This document shows, in pieces, positions 9,761 through 22,311 of a DNA stretch of 64,000 nucleotides. The notes under the pieces were generated by a model. The model saw only the letters and a program-made list of their open reading frames with translations, searched no databases and was not told the origin of the DNA. Positions within the stretch are counted from its first letter, which is position 1; every line of letters begins with the position of its first letter. The translations under genes were made by a program, and so were the position numbers. Location of the stretch: contig CM070504.1 of assembly GCA_036346375.1 (NCBI GenBank), positions 8,739,890 to 8,803,889 of the forward strand, in the 5' to 3' direction. The stretch is from Guadua angustifolia. Lineage: Eukaryota > Streptophyta > Magnoliopsida > Poales > Poaceae.

Positions 9761-12700
9761 TTACTCACTTTCACTTTCCTCCTCGCTTTCTTCATCTTGG
9801 TTAAGGCTCAAGTGGTTCATGTTCTCCTCCAGAGGTGGCAAGTCATCGTCAGAATCAGCATCAGATCCTTCCTCTGTGCTTTGGTGTGATTTATCTGCCC
9901 CTGTGACGCACAAAGAATGTAGTAAAATCAATATCCGCAGGATAAATTTTGCGCTTTACAGATGGATGGATAGCTTGAGGCAAAATCAAATGCTCTGAGA
10001 TGTGATTATTACCATTTACATGTGACTTTGGAACACTTGAGTTACTTGATAGCCAGGAGTTCTGCACATTGATTATCTCAGAGCCATTTTGACATTGGGA
10101 GTATGCTTTCAGAAGATCTCTGCGCGTTATTACAATGGAAGGGTGTCAAAACCTTACCTAGTGCATTGTGTAAACGAAACATATCTGGTATGAACTCAGG
10201 CTTGATAATCTAACTGCCTTAACTGCTAAAGGCAGATGGTTGCAACAAATTGAGTATTATATTCAAAGTTGAATGAATGCCCTCAATCATTGACACAATT
10301 CAGTATACACTGCCTTCTGAAGTTTGCTAGATAAAGGTTGAAATGAGGTAAGTGCCGAAAGAAAGATAGCTTGGATTGTCCTGGCACCATCCCTGATTTA
10401 GTTCAGCAACTAGTGTGTGGAACTAGAAATTGATGTGGTTTATCTATCTAATTTTTTATCATTGGTTTTGTCTTTTGCAGAAAAATGTTATACTCTCCAT
10501 GCATCCTATGCTTCCTCTATCATAAACAGGTATATCGGTGTATGATCACTTCAGTAAGTCCAAAAAAATGTGTCAGTTTTTATATGATACCCCAAAATTT
10601 TCACTGAACTGACCTGTTAAGTGACAAGAATGAGTGACCCCACTTGAATTTCCCAAGCAGCAGATGTGCTGTATCTTCCTCCCCACTGCAAATATTATAT
10701 ATAACATAAGCTGACGCCTAAGTAAGCAACCATTATCCTGAACTACAAATTCAGATCAGTAAGTTCAGCTCGAATGCATGATAGAAGGATTCAACGCTAC
10801 TAGTTACTTAGTAAGTTGACATCAAGACACCCACAAGACCACATCTATACATCAAAATACCTGTAAGACAACATCATAGATATATACCCAATAAAATAGA
10901 TCAAAGTACCAAGACAAGGCACGATAAATTTAGATACTCAAAGTAACTAATGGTGCCAAATCTGAAATCAAAAGCAATACTGTATTAAACACCTTTTGTT
11001 GCTAGGCAAGGCTACAAATTTTACCAGATTATGAGGGCTGCTGATAAAGCTTCCACACAAGACAGTTCACATGGGCGGCCATAATTCACAGGGTTTGCTG
11101 CTACCAACCATGGCACTGAAAACATAAAAGTAAACATCAATTTTCATTCTGATTTAAAAGAGGTAAAGCCTTATGAGAGGACCTACCGAATCAAATAGGT
11201 TCACTCTTGTAGGTGAAATATAGTGAGCATGTATATTTGTGTAAAGAAAAATAAAAAACCTCTTTCTATCAAAGGAGGCCAAAGTTACATTCCAAATAGC
11301 AAGAGCAGGTTGTCCAAACTTTGAATCACAGGACATTGTCTTATTGAAGTTACTTAAATAAGATGATCGTACAGAGACGAGGAGCACCACAACGGAGTTT
11401 CACAAAAGGGACATCACTTAAACGTGCCCAAGAACAATCAACCACGGCCAATCCTTTTCTTTGCACGATAGGATGATCTTCCTTGGATACACATTGTGTC
11501 CCAACAGGGCTGAAAGTAAAAGAAAACAAGTAAGCAGCAAAAGTAACATATGTATCTCAAAGACAAATTTTACTTCAGCAATCTTTAGTGTCTTTTATGA
11601 AATTATACATGGTAATCAAACTGATAGAATTCATAAAGTTTTACACTTTTACAGAAATATGTTTTACTACATAGTGCATAGCACCCTAAAATACCTGAGA
11701 ACAACACCACCAAAACCATTGGTCACTCGCAACTCCTGCAAGATAAATAACAATCTTGTCAACAGCAGCTATATCTTTTGTAGCAGAGGCAGTGCTTGTA
11801 TTTGATCAGAAATGAATGTATTACGAGAACAACATAAGCTTGATAATATCGGATGTCCATGGCTCTATACCAATGTGCATGCGGTATTTGTACTTTCTCT
11901 CTTATTTTGTTTTTGAGGGGAAGAGGGCTGGGATGTGGTAAGCCAAGTGGTGCCTTACCTTTAAAAGCCCAAATCTTGAAAGCTTACGACCAGTGCATCT
12001 TTTAACATCACATTGGCCAAAGTCCTATACAACAAAACGAGTTTGCTCATGATGTCAAATCACCACCAAATGATCACGTGCAAAACATTGTACCTACCCA
12101 CATTGCAAGCTGGATTCTCGGAATTTTAGGTTCCTCTTCGGGGTCTTCTGGATAGAAAATCAAAATGACCTTATCATTAGAAAGCTTTCAGTTTGAAGAT
12201 GATGTAAAGTGATTTCATGAAGCTGATGAATCCCTACATGGGGTTGCCAATAACTGATGAATTCATATCATGAAGGGCTACAGGCTACTATAATTTTGTG
12301 AGCTATTAAATTCATGTAAATTGTAGCTTATGGAATAACTCTGATCCTGTATAGCGTTTACCATTACACTTGACATGAGCGTGCATATTTTCATGTAGAT
12401 GCATCGCAATAAAATACAGTCATTTCTCGATCATAAGCATGTTTAAAGCACAAAATAATCATAAGCAACCAGGAAAATTTGTACCTTCCTGCCTTGGAAG
12501 TGACGTCCCAGGACCATCATCCCTAAAATCAAAGATAAAAAAAAACAGTGACTTCACTCCATTTCGTTAGAAAACAATACTTTATAATACAAAAAAATGC
12601 AGACCTAATTAAAGTACGTTTTATCCTCTCTGTAGTAAATACTACATAACAGCAAAACATCTCATAAACCCAACAGAACGCAGATCGCCAAAGTGACAAA

Positions 12701-13065
12701 CATTTGACAACAATAAACAAAGCTTTAATCGGATTCTAAACGAATAATTTGGACCAAAATCGCAGAGTGAATTGATTTGCGTCACGAACGCCGCCTAATG
12801 ACCTAAATACCGGTAGAATCTAGCGTAAGCAGATAAACCAGAAACAGGGAGTGCCTCCTGTTGCAAAGCTTCCTCCGTAGGCAATAACTGGAAGAAAATT
12901 CCCACAGGCCCTTACATCATATAATCCTTAGAGAGGATGCTATGGACAGGAAAAGAACTAGCGCTCGAACCAAGCCGCGTGTTATTACCACGAGGCTTCT
13001 AGCTTGGTGCGGCGTGTCGAGGATGAGGATCCCCTACGGCCGCGCCTCTGGCGGTTGTATCCCAT
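9761..13065 (-). CDS. TSR3: 18S rRNA aminocarboxypropyltransferase TSR3
   Basis: TSR3 transfers the aminocarboxypropyl group from S-adenosylmethionine to a modified uridine in 18S rRNA, a late cytoplasmic step of 40S maturation. Ten exons on the minus strand join in frame: 13065-12989, 12522-12485, 12147-12098, 12024-11959, 11735-11695, 11509-11373, 11115-11025, 10685-10614, 10119-10013 and 9900-9761. They sum to 819 nt, 272 aa plus stop. All introns are GT-AG. Family motifs in order: IQLAMWDFGQCDVKRCTGRK, GGVVLSPVGTQCVS, GLAVVDCSWARL, LVAANPVNYGRPCELSCVEA and KFKWGHSFLSLN, then an acidic tail (DSDDDLPPLEENMNHLSL, then EESEEESESE). The N-terminus (MGYNRQRRGRRGSSSSTRR) is basic. The exon 9 donor was chosen at AATG/GTAATA because a nearer GT would break the frame of the conserved tail. 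No stop or missing exon was found, so the gene looks functional. Confidence 0.93.
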
Positions 13066-13798
13066 CCTGGAAAACTGGCCGGCGGCGACCCCTCCTCCTG
13101 CGGCTGCGGCGGCGCTGTTCGGCACGAGATATGGAAGGGGTTCCCTACCCCACCACTAGGAGTCTAGGAGACTGGAAGTTGGAACTAGGCTTCCCACCCC
13201 AGCACTCGAGGCCTAGACCTGTTCATGGGCAGCCCGGCCTGAGCCCAGCCTGACTTTTCCTGGATTCCGGGCTCGGTCCAGGCCAAGCCCGATATCGGCT
13301 GGGTTCAGGCCCAAATTTTTGGCTAGTAGGTTCGGCCCGAAAATAAAAAAGCCGACGCAGCCATGAAAGAATATATATTATTATTTTATTCCAAGAATAA
13401 CTAACAGTAATGTTTTATTCCTAAAAAATAAAGTATAATATTTCGAAAGTGGAAATTTCAGGTTTTGGGTCTAGCCCATGTCAGGGCTTGTTTGGGAGCT
13501 CAAATCCTGGCCGAGATCCCGACCCATTTCCTAGGCTGAAAATCTACTGGGCTACTTTTCCCTGAGCCGGTAGAAAACGCATTTGGATGCTCACCAAACA
13601 GGGATTTCTCGGCCCAATCTATCCCGTTTCCACGGGGACAAATCCGTGACTCCTCGCGTTGGGCTCACTTTCCCCATCACGTCGCGAGCGTCGCCTCCTC
13701 TCGCGACAGCGTCTCATTCATGTTGCCTCCTCGCCGATGGAGCCTCTCGCTTGATGCAGGCCTCCTCTCGATCGCACCTCCGCCACGCCTCCACTGGG
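13066..13798. other. TSR3 upstream region with a decayed repeat
   Basis: The first part is the likely TSR3 promoter (minus strand), GC-rich to about 13210. From about 13205 to 13640 there is sequence like CTGTTCATGGGCAGCCCGGC and several reversed GGGC/GCCC words, resembling a grass DNA-transposon remnant. I could not define paired ends or a TSD. Confidence 0.35.
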
Positions 13799-14861
13799 AA
13801 CTACAAAAATGGTTGCAAAATCTAACAGGTGCAAAAGCGAAGGTGCGAGCTGTTGGAAGAAGAAAGACGTGATAGGACCAACCAAGCGGCACCAACAAGT
13901 AGGTAGAGTTTGGAGGTGGTATAAACTTATGTCATGAAAAGCTAGAGGAATATGAGATGCGGTTAACCAAACTATACAAAGAAAAGGTTTTCGATGAAGG
14001 TTTCAAGAGGCCAAGCCCAAACACCAACGCATACATTACGGTGATGTGCATGAGCTATGTGATGGGGCACTCCCAAAGGTGGAAGGAAAAACAACAAATA
14101 AAAATTTGCGGAGTTGAATTGGAATGAGTTCTTGATGGTAACTTTAACGGATAAGAAGTAAGGTGAAAATTGTTGGGTATGGTAACTCATATCTATTCTT
14201 TTAAAATTTGGAAAAATTGTACTATGTTAAAGTAGAATATAGGATTAAGATTTATATTTTATTTTGGAGTAGGATTCTACTTCTCTTTGGAAGAGGACTA
14301 AGAGGGTAGTATAAACACTTTGGGTGGTCATGAAGAACTTAAATAACCAAGAAGCCACAAATAAACTCATCCAAAGCAAGAAGCACACGAGATGATTAGA
14401 GGTTAGGTTATTCTTTACCACTAGATTCTTGTATAGAGTAAAGATCTGGAAATCCTAAAAGGTTTGAGAGGGTTGTAAGAGAGTGAGAATCCCTTATTCT
14501 TATTTGAGGTTGTGCTCCAAGAATTTACAGTCGGTTTTTCTAAATCTTTCTCACTCATTGTGGTTGCTTCAATGTCATTATTTTGGTTCCCTCTATGGGA
14601 TTCATCTTCGTCGTTCTTGAGACCGTGCACGCTCATGTTGTATCTCACAAAATTTTGATCCAATCTGGGAGCTGTTGCATATAAGAAAGGGTTTTAAAGT
14701 GTAATAATTTAGGGCCTGGTTGGTTTGCTTCCAATAGTTACCAATGCTTATCTTACTAAATTTTGGTAGTGTTTATCAAATTTAGCAAGTATTTGATTTG
14801 CTACTAAATTTTGGCAAGATTCATTTCTCCATTAGTTCTTTAGTTCATTTTCTTACCAATC
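13799..14861. repeat. Duplicated block, copy 1, left part
   Basis: It matches 48181-49200 almost throughout, with many small differences. It includes a TGTTGGGTATGG start at 14171 (48556 in the other copy) followed by text typical of a Ty1/copia LTR, and a MITE beginning at 14712. The block continues at 32459 after the gypsy element A insertion. Confidence 0.85.
14171..14700 (+). mobile_element. Probable Ty1/copia LTR remnant
   Basis: It begins TGTTGGGTATGGTAACTC after a purine-rich stretch (GATAAGAAGTAAGGTGAAAA) that could be a polypurine tract. The right border is unclear, and no primer-binding site or protein gene was recognised. The second copy is at 48556-49060. The family call is tentative. 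Confidence 0.4.
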
Positions 14862-15508
14862 TGTTGACGCCAAAAACGTGAAGAGGGTCTCTGGCCTACA
14901 ACACACCAGATGAACGCCGGGTTCAAGTGCGAGGCGTGCCAATCGATTTGACCCTGCAATCGATAAGGGACAAAATTGTGAAACTCGATCAAGCCGATTC
15001 TAAAAGCAAATCGGCTAAGACATAAATCAGCCAGAAAGCCGATTAGAAGGGTAACTAGATTAGTCGATTAAGACTAATCCATCCGAAGGTAAAAGGCAGA
15101 TTGATTCTAAAAAAGCGATGCGCAACAAGACAGAACGAATCAAACCTGAAGAATCGATGATGACTAAACAATCGGCGATTCGCAACTTTATTTGATCAAT
15201 ATCGACTTACAAAGGGAAGATTACAGAACTAAAAGACTAAAAACTGAAGCTAAAAACAAACTAGCAGATGTGAGTTTTGGTTGTGTCCTCTCTTCAAGCA
15301 GCCTTGGCGCGATTTATATACCCTTCAGCCGATCCGAGTCCTGATCCAACACGATAGTGTAATCCGAGTCGGCTATAGTCTCTTAATTGGACTCTTGTTT
15401 TCAAGTACCTGCCGCACATTATCCAAACTTTCCAAAAGTGTTTCGTGCGCTATCCAAACTTGTGCATTTCTGCCGATTTTCCATAATGACCAAATTTTGG
15501 TGCAAACA
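14862..15508 (-). repeat. 3' LTR of element A
   Basis: 647 bp, beginning TGTTGACGCC and ending TGCAAACA on the plus strand. The adjoining TATGCCCCCCATTTTTAGAA (15509-15528) is the polypurine tract when read on the minus strand. Confidence 0.92.
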
Positions 15509-15530
15509 TATGCCCCCCATTTTTAGAAGA
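15509..15530 (-). promoter_or_regulatory. Polypurine tract of element A
   Basis: On the minus strand this reads as A-rich sequence followed by ATGGGGGGCATA, next to the 3' LTR, where plus-strand DNA synthesis is primed. Confidence 0.7.
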
Positions 15531-15706
15531 TAACTTGTTATCTTTCAAAAATTTCATCGGCTTTTTCCTCCATCGGCTTCTTCTCCATCAATTGAAGAAT
15601 TGCTGTAGTAACCGTTGCTTTAATTGCGTCGCAAAAAATCTTGGTGTGGTTTAATGGCATGTGTCGCCTCGAATTCATTTCCCGCCATTTTCACTTTTCA
15701 CCGCAC

Positions 15707-15715
15707 TATATATAT
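15707..15715 (+). promoter_or_regulatory. TATA box of the antisense accessory ORF
   Basis: TATATATAT preceded by CGCAC and followed by GCGGG, 122 bp before the ATG at 15837. It lies in the internal region, not in the LTR, and points along the accessory ORF. This suggests the ORF has its own promoter. It is inferred from sequence only. Confidence 0.5.
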
Positions 15716-15836
15716 GCGGGACCCCCACGGTCATTCTCATGCTTTCCAGCTCTCGCACCCTCTGCAATCGGCTCCATCCTTCAATCGACTTCTTTTGCAC
15801 TTACGCTGAAGCTCAGACGAACCACCAATCGGCTGA

Positions 15837-18810
15837 ATGGATCCTTCTCAGGTATTCATCCCAATCCCTGAAAGTGAAGATCAGTACTATCTTGGGCTTG
15901 TAGGAGATTCGACTGCTGATACAGTAATAAATGAGGAAATCCCAAGGCTAGCTTTATCGGCTCAAGGTTATAATATAGCATAATGGGGAAAGAGTTTTAG
16001 AGCCTAGCCGACAGCTCTTAAGGGATGGAGGAGCTGGTACATCCGAGTGTCGGCCCAAAAGAGATCTGAATGGGAGAGGATGGGCATAGTCGAGTGCCTC
16101 CCTTTAAGCTTAGCTAACCCAGAAGCCAATGAGCCTTTAGTGGCCACGGCATGTTACTTTTGGTCGGACACCTTCAACGCCTTTCTTTTCCGTACTGGCC
16201 CTATCGGTCCAACACTCTTAGACGTAGCAGAATTGTGTTGCCTTAGGCCTGACGGTGAACAAATATCGGCTTACAGTGGAAAATCTAAGTACAAGCTGAT
16301 CCGATCCAAAGGTGAAGGATAGTCTAAGTACATTCAGCACAATAACAAGGTCAATGGGGTAGTATCTGATGAGGAGCATGCTGTTTTCTTGAATCTCTGG
16401 TTGGAAAGGTTTCTTTTTTGCGGTGCATCTCTTGGGCCGACACAGGTATATCAGTTCGTAGCGGAACAGCTGGTAGATGGTCATCGGCTCTCTCTTGGCA
16501 AGATGCTCCTTGGGGCAGTTTACCAAATGATGCATATTATCATAAGTCGGCTTTTCTCTGGGTTTGCGTAGTTTGTAGTTAACAACATAGGTGGCCCTTT
16601 GTGGTTTGTTCAATTGTGGCTATACAATATTTTCAGCCGATCGCTTATATCAGAACCTTTGGAGGACTCGGCCTTCCCTCGCGAAGATTATCCCGAAGGC
16701 GCTACTCCACGATACCGAGCCAGCCGATCATACGGAGAAAGACTAGTGATGTGCTCCAGCGAGGATACTAAAATTACCCCTGCTGCTTTTAAGAAATACC
16801 TGCTATTCTTTCTCAGTTTAGATAGCGCGACTTTCGGTCAACAAGATTTTTTCCCTTACAGTAATGAAGCCGATTTTCAGTGGCCCTCATTCCTCCATTT
16901 AGAAGCTGATAGCTCCTTGATGCCGGCATCGACTTTGGAATTGTATCAAATCTTCATATCTCCTTGCATCCTTCACGTCGGCTTGAACTCCCGTAATAGG
17001 ATATTTCAGCCGTCATATGAATTTTACCATCCTTCTGTATATGCTCGTCAGTTGGGCTTTGGCCAAGTAATACCTTGTCTGCCCCTCTTTAAGCGTCTCC
17101 AACCAAGGGCTAAAGTAACAAATTCAACTTCGGCTGAAATAATCTCAGATTTGTCCGACGAATTCCAAGTTCTCAGTTTACCACGCTTCTTTCTGAATTC
17201 CCGCCGAGCCAGCCAATTTTCCGCTTGGTGGGCACCTATATCAGAAGCTCTCTACTTGGATCGCACACCGTCGGCTATTATAGAGAAGTTCCTTCCAGAT
17301 TTTCATGAGCCAACGGTAGCTTCTTCTAGCAGTAGCAGCGATGATTCTAGTTCGGATTCTTCCTGCTCATCGGGTTATACTAACTCGTCCGTAGCTGTAG
17401 AGGTATCGGCTTGTTTCACAAAAGATCTTAATGCCTGCGAATTTTGTTGTTTAGTTTCTATCTTTTAATCACTTAAACATTTTGATCTCTACAGGATGCT
17501 GTTGTAGGTGACAAGACTGTCGCGGGGCCATCGGCTAGTGGGCCTAAAGGGAAGAGGCCAAATCAGACTACCGGTTTGACTGGTTATACCTCCGGCAATC
17601 TCCATATCCAGAGTCCGTCCCTGTCGGAGCTTGATAAAGGCCGCCCCTCAAGTAAATACTTTCAGCCGATAATTGCTTTTACCTTCCATTGCTGACATCC
17701 CATGTTATCCCGTCTGACACCCCATCTCAATTTGGCAGAAAAACCTAAATCGACCAAAATTCCAGCCCGACGTCAAAAACGCACAGAACAAAGTGTTGAG
17801 AGTTCCCCCCGTGCATCGGCTTTCGTGGGGGTACATCTTTTTCATCATCATTTTATCCACCAAAGAATTAGTCCTACGATACTTGACTTACATTCTTCTT
17901 TCATATATTTTTAGCCAACACCTTCGCTTTCGGTAATTGGAATTTTAGCCGATCTCCGTGGTGTTCTGCCGCAAGTCTTCGATGTCGTCTCCCAAAGACT
18001 GACTTGCTCTCGCTTCTCGCCTCCGTCGGCTCCTCCGCACTGTGCGGAAGATTCAAGCAATCCTGCTGATTTGCTTGGCTTTTCGTTGGATGATCTAGAT
18101 GACCTAGAAACGTTGGTTTCTGATGACTATGTCACCGATATCCGCACTATCCTTAACGTATCCCAGAAGGCATCGGCTGCAGTCGTCCGATCAGAGCCCA
18201 ACATGCGGGAGAAGCTAAACCGGCTTTTTCATGAAGTTTGCCAACCTGAAGCTGATCTTCTTGCCAACACTCAAAAGGTAAGGGACGCCATGGCTGCGGT
18301 TGAAGCCGATCTCCCCCTGATACTATGAGGGCACTTTTGGGAGTATGCCATTTAGACGATCAGAGAGCAGAGGTGGAGGCTGCCCGTGCACGCATCACTC
18401 AACGGGAAGCCCAGCAAGCCGATCGCCAATTATTGAATCGCTTGGTGGCTGTAGCAAAGCAAATGAAGCAGAACTTTGATAAAGATACTTCTTTGCTAAA
18501 AACATCCAAGGCCCAGGTCCATCAGTTGGAATCGGCCAAGAAGCAATTAGAAGATGAACTAGCCAAGCTTCAGGGTCAACTGACCGATACCCAAGCGCAA
18601 GTGTTAGCCACAGCAGCTTCCCTTACCGAGCAAAAGAAAAACATTGGCCAGGCCATTGCCAAAGTCAATGAGCAATCGGCAAAGATTGTTCCCGTGCCTG
18701 GAAATGCACAGTCTGATCAGAGGATGGTGGACGGGATCCAGGACGCACTTGTGAAGGCAGCGGCTGCACTATCGGCTCTAGGAGCCAGACTCCCTGGGTC
18801 GGGCCTGTAA
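15837..18810 (+). pseudogene. Antisense accessory ORF of element A: plant mobile domain (PMD)-like protein with coiled-coil tail
   Basis: It starts MDPSQVFIPIPESEDQYYLG (ATG 15837). Around 16047-16322 lies text like the PMD/aminotransferase-like family: WSDTFNAFLFRTGPIGPTLL, then DVAELCCLRPDGE. 16340-16560 continues with VFLNLWLERFLFCGASLG and QLVDGHRLSLGKMLLGAVYQ. 16599-17468 gives the distal part (AAFKKYLLFFLSLDS; YARQLGFGQVIPCLPLFKRL) and ends in a serine-rich segment. 18071-18810 encodes a coiled-coil tail (QLESAKKQLEDELAKLQGQL) ending LGARLPGSGL. Stops occur near 15981 and 16322, and several frame changes interrupt it; some may be introns (for example about 17460-17500 and 17900), others mutations. 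The function of such ORFs is unknown; PMD proteins in plants are linked to silencing and to transposons. No catalytic residues can be assigned. Confidence 0.75.
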
Positions 18811-18948
18811 CTCTTGTGATGTGATGGCGTGCCCCGAAACAATGTCCCCTTTGCATACTTTTTGTAATACTTTTGGTCGGCTGTTTAACCGACTATATTT
18901 ATCTTATTTAATCGGATGTTTAATCGAATTCTTTGTGTTGTACTTTAA

Positions 18949-19303
18949 TTACGCACCGATCCAAACACTAGGGTAGTATTTCTTTAAATATTTCCCATTG
19001 ATTGCTTTTGGTAACACAGTACCCTCGAGCGTCTCGAGTATGTATGCGTTTCCGCCAACAATCCGATTCACTTTATAAGGTCCTTCCCATGTTGGCGACC
19101 ATTTACCAAACCGATTATCCTTAGAACCAATCGGCAATATTGTCTTCCAAACTAGATCGGCTTCACCAAAAGATTTTGGTATAACTCTCTTATTATAGGC
19201 CCTTGCAACTCTTTTCTTATTATTCTCAAGCCGATTTAAAGTAACTAGCCTCAACTCCGTCAAGTCATCCAAATTGTATAGCATCAACTCTTTGTATTCG
19301 TCA
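18949..19303 (-). pseudogene. Element A integrase C-terminal part, cut off by a solo LTR
   Basis: It encodes DDLTELRLVTLNRLENNKKR, then GEADLVWKTILPIGSKDNRF, GKWSPTWEGPYKV and NAYILETLEG. This is the chromodomain-less C-terminal DNA-binding end of a Tat-type integrase, closing with LKKYYPSVWIGA. It is the continuation of the pol frame at 22312-24138, from which it is separated by the 2979-bp solo LTR. Confidence 0.85.
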
Positions 19304-19308
19304 GCCGA

Positions 19309-22287
19309 TGTAGTGACCCGAATTCACCAATTCGGATCCACCGTGTATGCCGCACTATTCCCAGGATCAATGCTAGTGCACACGGCTTAACATCGGTAAG
19401 CATCACATCATACACAACGAAAATAACAATAAGACTTCATTTATTTAATATAACTAGTGTATGATCTTATGATCACTTACATTTATTCGGCCTCATAGGG
19501 CAAGACTAAGATAAAATAAGACAAATGCAGCGGAAAATCGTAGAAGACGTAGTGACTCATCAGTACACCACAGGCGATTGACAAGGCTTGGCCTAGTGAC
19601 TCGCGTCCACCTGAAAGTCCTCCTCAAGCACAGGCGATGACTCCTCCACTGTTGTTGGTTTGTAAGCAAGGGTGAGTACACCAACACGTACTCAACAAGT
19701 TGTGCACAGAATGCAATTCTATTATAACTATATGCAGGCTTATTCCAAAGGAAGGCTTATGGCTCATAAGCAGTAAGCAGCATTTTCAAACATAAACAAT
19801 ATATAGATTGAAAAGACAGTAAAACAAATAACAAGTAAATAGATTCCATTGTTTCTCAAATCAAACCCAAGTTCTCCATCCTAAATCAAGTTCCATTATC
19901 CACATGGCATCCTACCATCCCATCCAGTTGACAAGTTTTAATTAACTACCCCTTGACTGTAATTCCCGAGCATTGCTCAATACCGTGAGCACGGCTATCC
20001 GAATAGATTGTACACTCTGCAGAGGTTATGCACTTTACCCACACGATATAACCATGCACCACACAGGCTAACGATTATAACAAAGCCTTTACAATGCATC
20101 CTCTTAACCCGGTGCTACCGCTAAGGTTTCAACACGAAGGGCTAAAACCACCATACAGGCCCCCTCTTGCGCCATGTGAGTTTCCTCCGTAATACCCGGA
20201 CTCACACCACCAAGATAGCACTTAAGTTAAGCATTTGTAAATTAGTCAGCTAGGCTGCCCCATAACAGACGTGTGGCTGCAAGTTTGACTCAGGTCAAAG
20301 ACTCGCAAGGTTAAGTCCTTAAGATTGATTAAAGCAAGACATACACATACCCTCTGCCCATCGAGCCCACCTTGGCATACTTGCCCTTCCACTTGCTTTA
20401 ATCTAAAGTGATTACCTCTGGTTGGTTACCAAGCACCACGTGCTTTTCATTAAATCAAGATCGTTGCGTGACTCCGTTGTCACAACAACTCAATCTCTTT
20501 GTGCTACCACACATGGCCCACAAGTTATCATCATTGTTCCATATTCCTTTAGTCAAGATTATTAAACAATATCTCATGAACATGTGATGACGTGGCATGG
20601 CTAAGCATCTCTAATTCGGTCTAACCATCCATGTTGATTTTCTATTAACCAACTATAATTAACCAACCTAGGGTGACAAGTGGATCATGGCATACAATTT
20701 AACAAGGTAGGGTGTAATTCAATAGGGTATAATATCTAAATCCCAAACTAGGTCAAAATCATTTGTACTCATGAAATAACAAGTGATAAGGTAAACCAAA
20801 ATAGCATGCAATCTAATTTATGGGTGCAACATGATCAAAGCACAACTTGCCTTCGTTAAGCTCCTGCTCCTGATCTGGAAATAATTATTGAGTTGAGAAA
20901 TCCCCTTCCGAAGCCTCGCACAATTCAACGTCTACACGAATCGAGAAAGAAAAGCAAATAAAAACCAAAACCAATGAGCAAACAAACTCAAAAATTCAAA
21001 TAAAAATCACCATTAAATAGATCTCAATTTTACAAAAATTTGAAGACTGGAATCGTCCAATTCCGAGTTCGCATGCAAAAGTTATAAGGTTTTGAAGTTT
21101 GGAAATTCCTGAAAATAAACCCTAATTCATAAATCTGATTTTTAGCGAATTATTTTTATAAAGGAAATTCCGATTTTTCTGGCGTCGAGTGACACGCGCT
21201 TACGCGTCCAGCCAACTCAGCACCAACACAACGCCACCTCACCCTTGCGGTCTACGTGGCGCCACGTGTCGACGAAGCAGCAACCCACGTCAGCCGGCGG
21301 CGCACGCGGCCCTATGGTCACCGGCGACGAGCGGCGAGGGCACCTCCTAACTCAACTCGGCGTCGCGGATCCGATGACGCGATTGATTTTCTGAATTGAG
21401 CTTCGGTTCGATGGCGGCACGGCTTCCTTCTCCGGCGGCGACGGTCTCCACGGCGAACTCCTCCTTCGGTGATGCTTCGGCGAATTGGCGGTGCGCCCCA
21501 GATGTGCCTGGACACGGCGAATGCGGTGGCCCGGCTTGTGGCTCGAAACGATGATCGACGGCGACTAATCGACGCCGGAAAACTTGCGGTGGTGCACTCG
21601 GAAAATCTCGTATTGCAATGGCTACGCTGTGCTCCACGAGCAACGGCTTGGAACTTCAATGGCTTGAGAAATTCCGCACCCAGTGCCTCCTTTTATACGG
21701 CGCGCGGTGGCCGGATAAGGCAGGTCCTAGCGCAGAGTCCATGGTGGCCACGGCGCAGGAACAGAGTCCGGCTCGAGAACGGGATGGGGACGACGACACA
21801 CGACCGTCTAATTTCGATCTGTCGGCCGATTGCAATTGAGGATTTCCTATTTTGAACCGAGTGATAAAGGCCGTTGGATCTAGATCCAATGGCCCGACTT
21901 AATCCCCTAAAAAAAAACCGATCAGCCAGCACAGTAACTGGGCCGGGCCAGCTACTGTTCATTCCATATTTTCCAGAATTTCCTATTTTATTTATTCGAT
22001 TAAATGTTTTGATTTATTTCAGGCTTTATAAATACTCTAAAAATTCCAATAAAATTCTCAAAAATACTTTGGGATATTCTGGTCTTAAATAAAATATTTT
22101 CAAAAAAACTTTATTTTGGATTTATATAATTATAATTTACCTTTAATAGAAAGTAATATTATTTAATTCCAAATAATTCAAATAAATCCCAGAAAATCCA
22201 ATAAATTCCAGAAAAATCATAAAATCCATAATTAACAATAAAATAATATTTATTAATTGAGAAGCTTAAATTTTGTGATGTTACAGC
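19309..22287 (-). mobile_element. 2979-bp solo LTR nested in the element A integrase gene
   Basis: The plus-strand borders are TGTAGTGACCCG and TGATGTTACA, with GCCGA on both sides (19304-19308 and 22288-22292). On the minus strand it starts TGTAACATCACAAAATTT, like other long grass gypsy LTRs. The outer minus-strand part is AT-rich. A GC-rich stretch at about 21180-21900 gives many overlapping open frames on both strands, none with a recognisable domain, so I list none as genes. No internal region, primer-binding site or purine tract is present. Confidence 0.85.
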
Positions 22288-22311
22288 CGATAAATTGTTT
22301 TGTCTTGCTAC

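Noticed and set aside
11154..11390. 78-residue minus-strand frame MVLLVSVRSSYLSNF...
   Set aside because: It covers TSR3 intron 6 plus a short piece of exon 6 in another frame. Conserved TSR3 residues continue at 11115 instead.
13583..13898. Short open frames on both strands next to the duplicated block
   Set aside because: Overlapping frames in GC-rich repeat flank without a domain.
21318..21962. Overlapping open frames on both strands in a GC-rich stretch
   Set aside because: High GC lowers stop frequency. No domain is recognisable and the whole stretch lies within a solo LTR.
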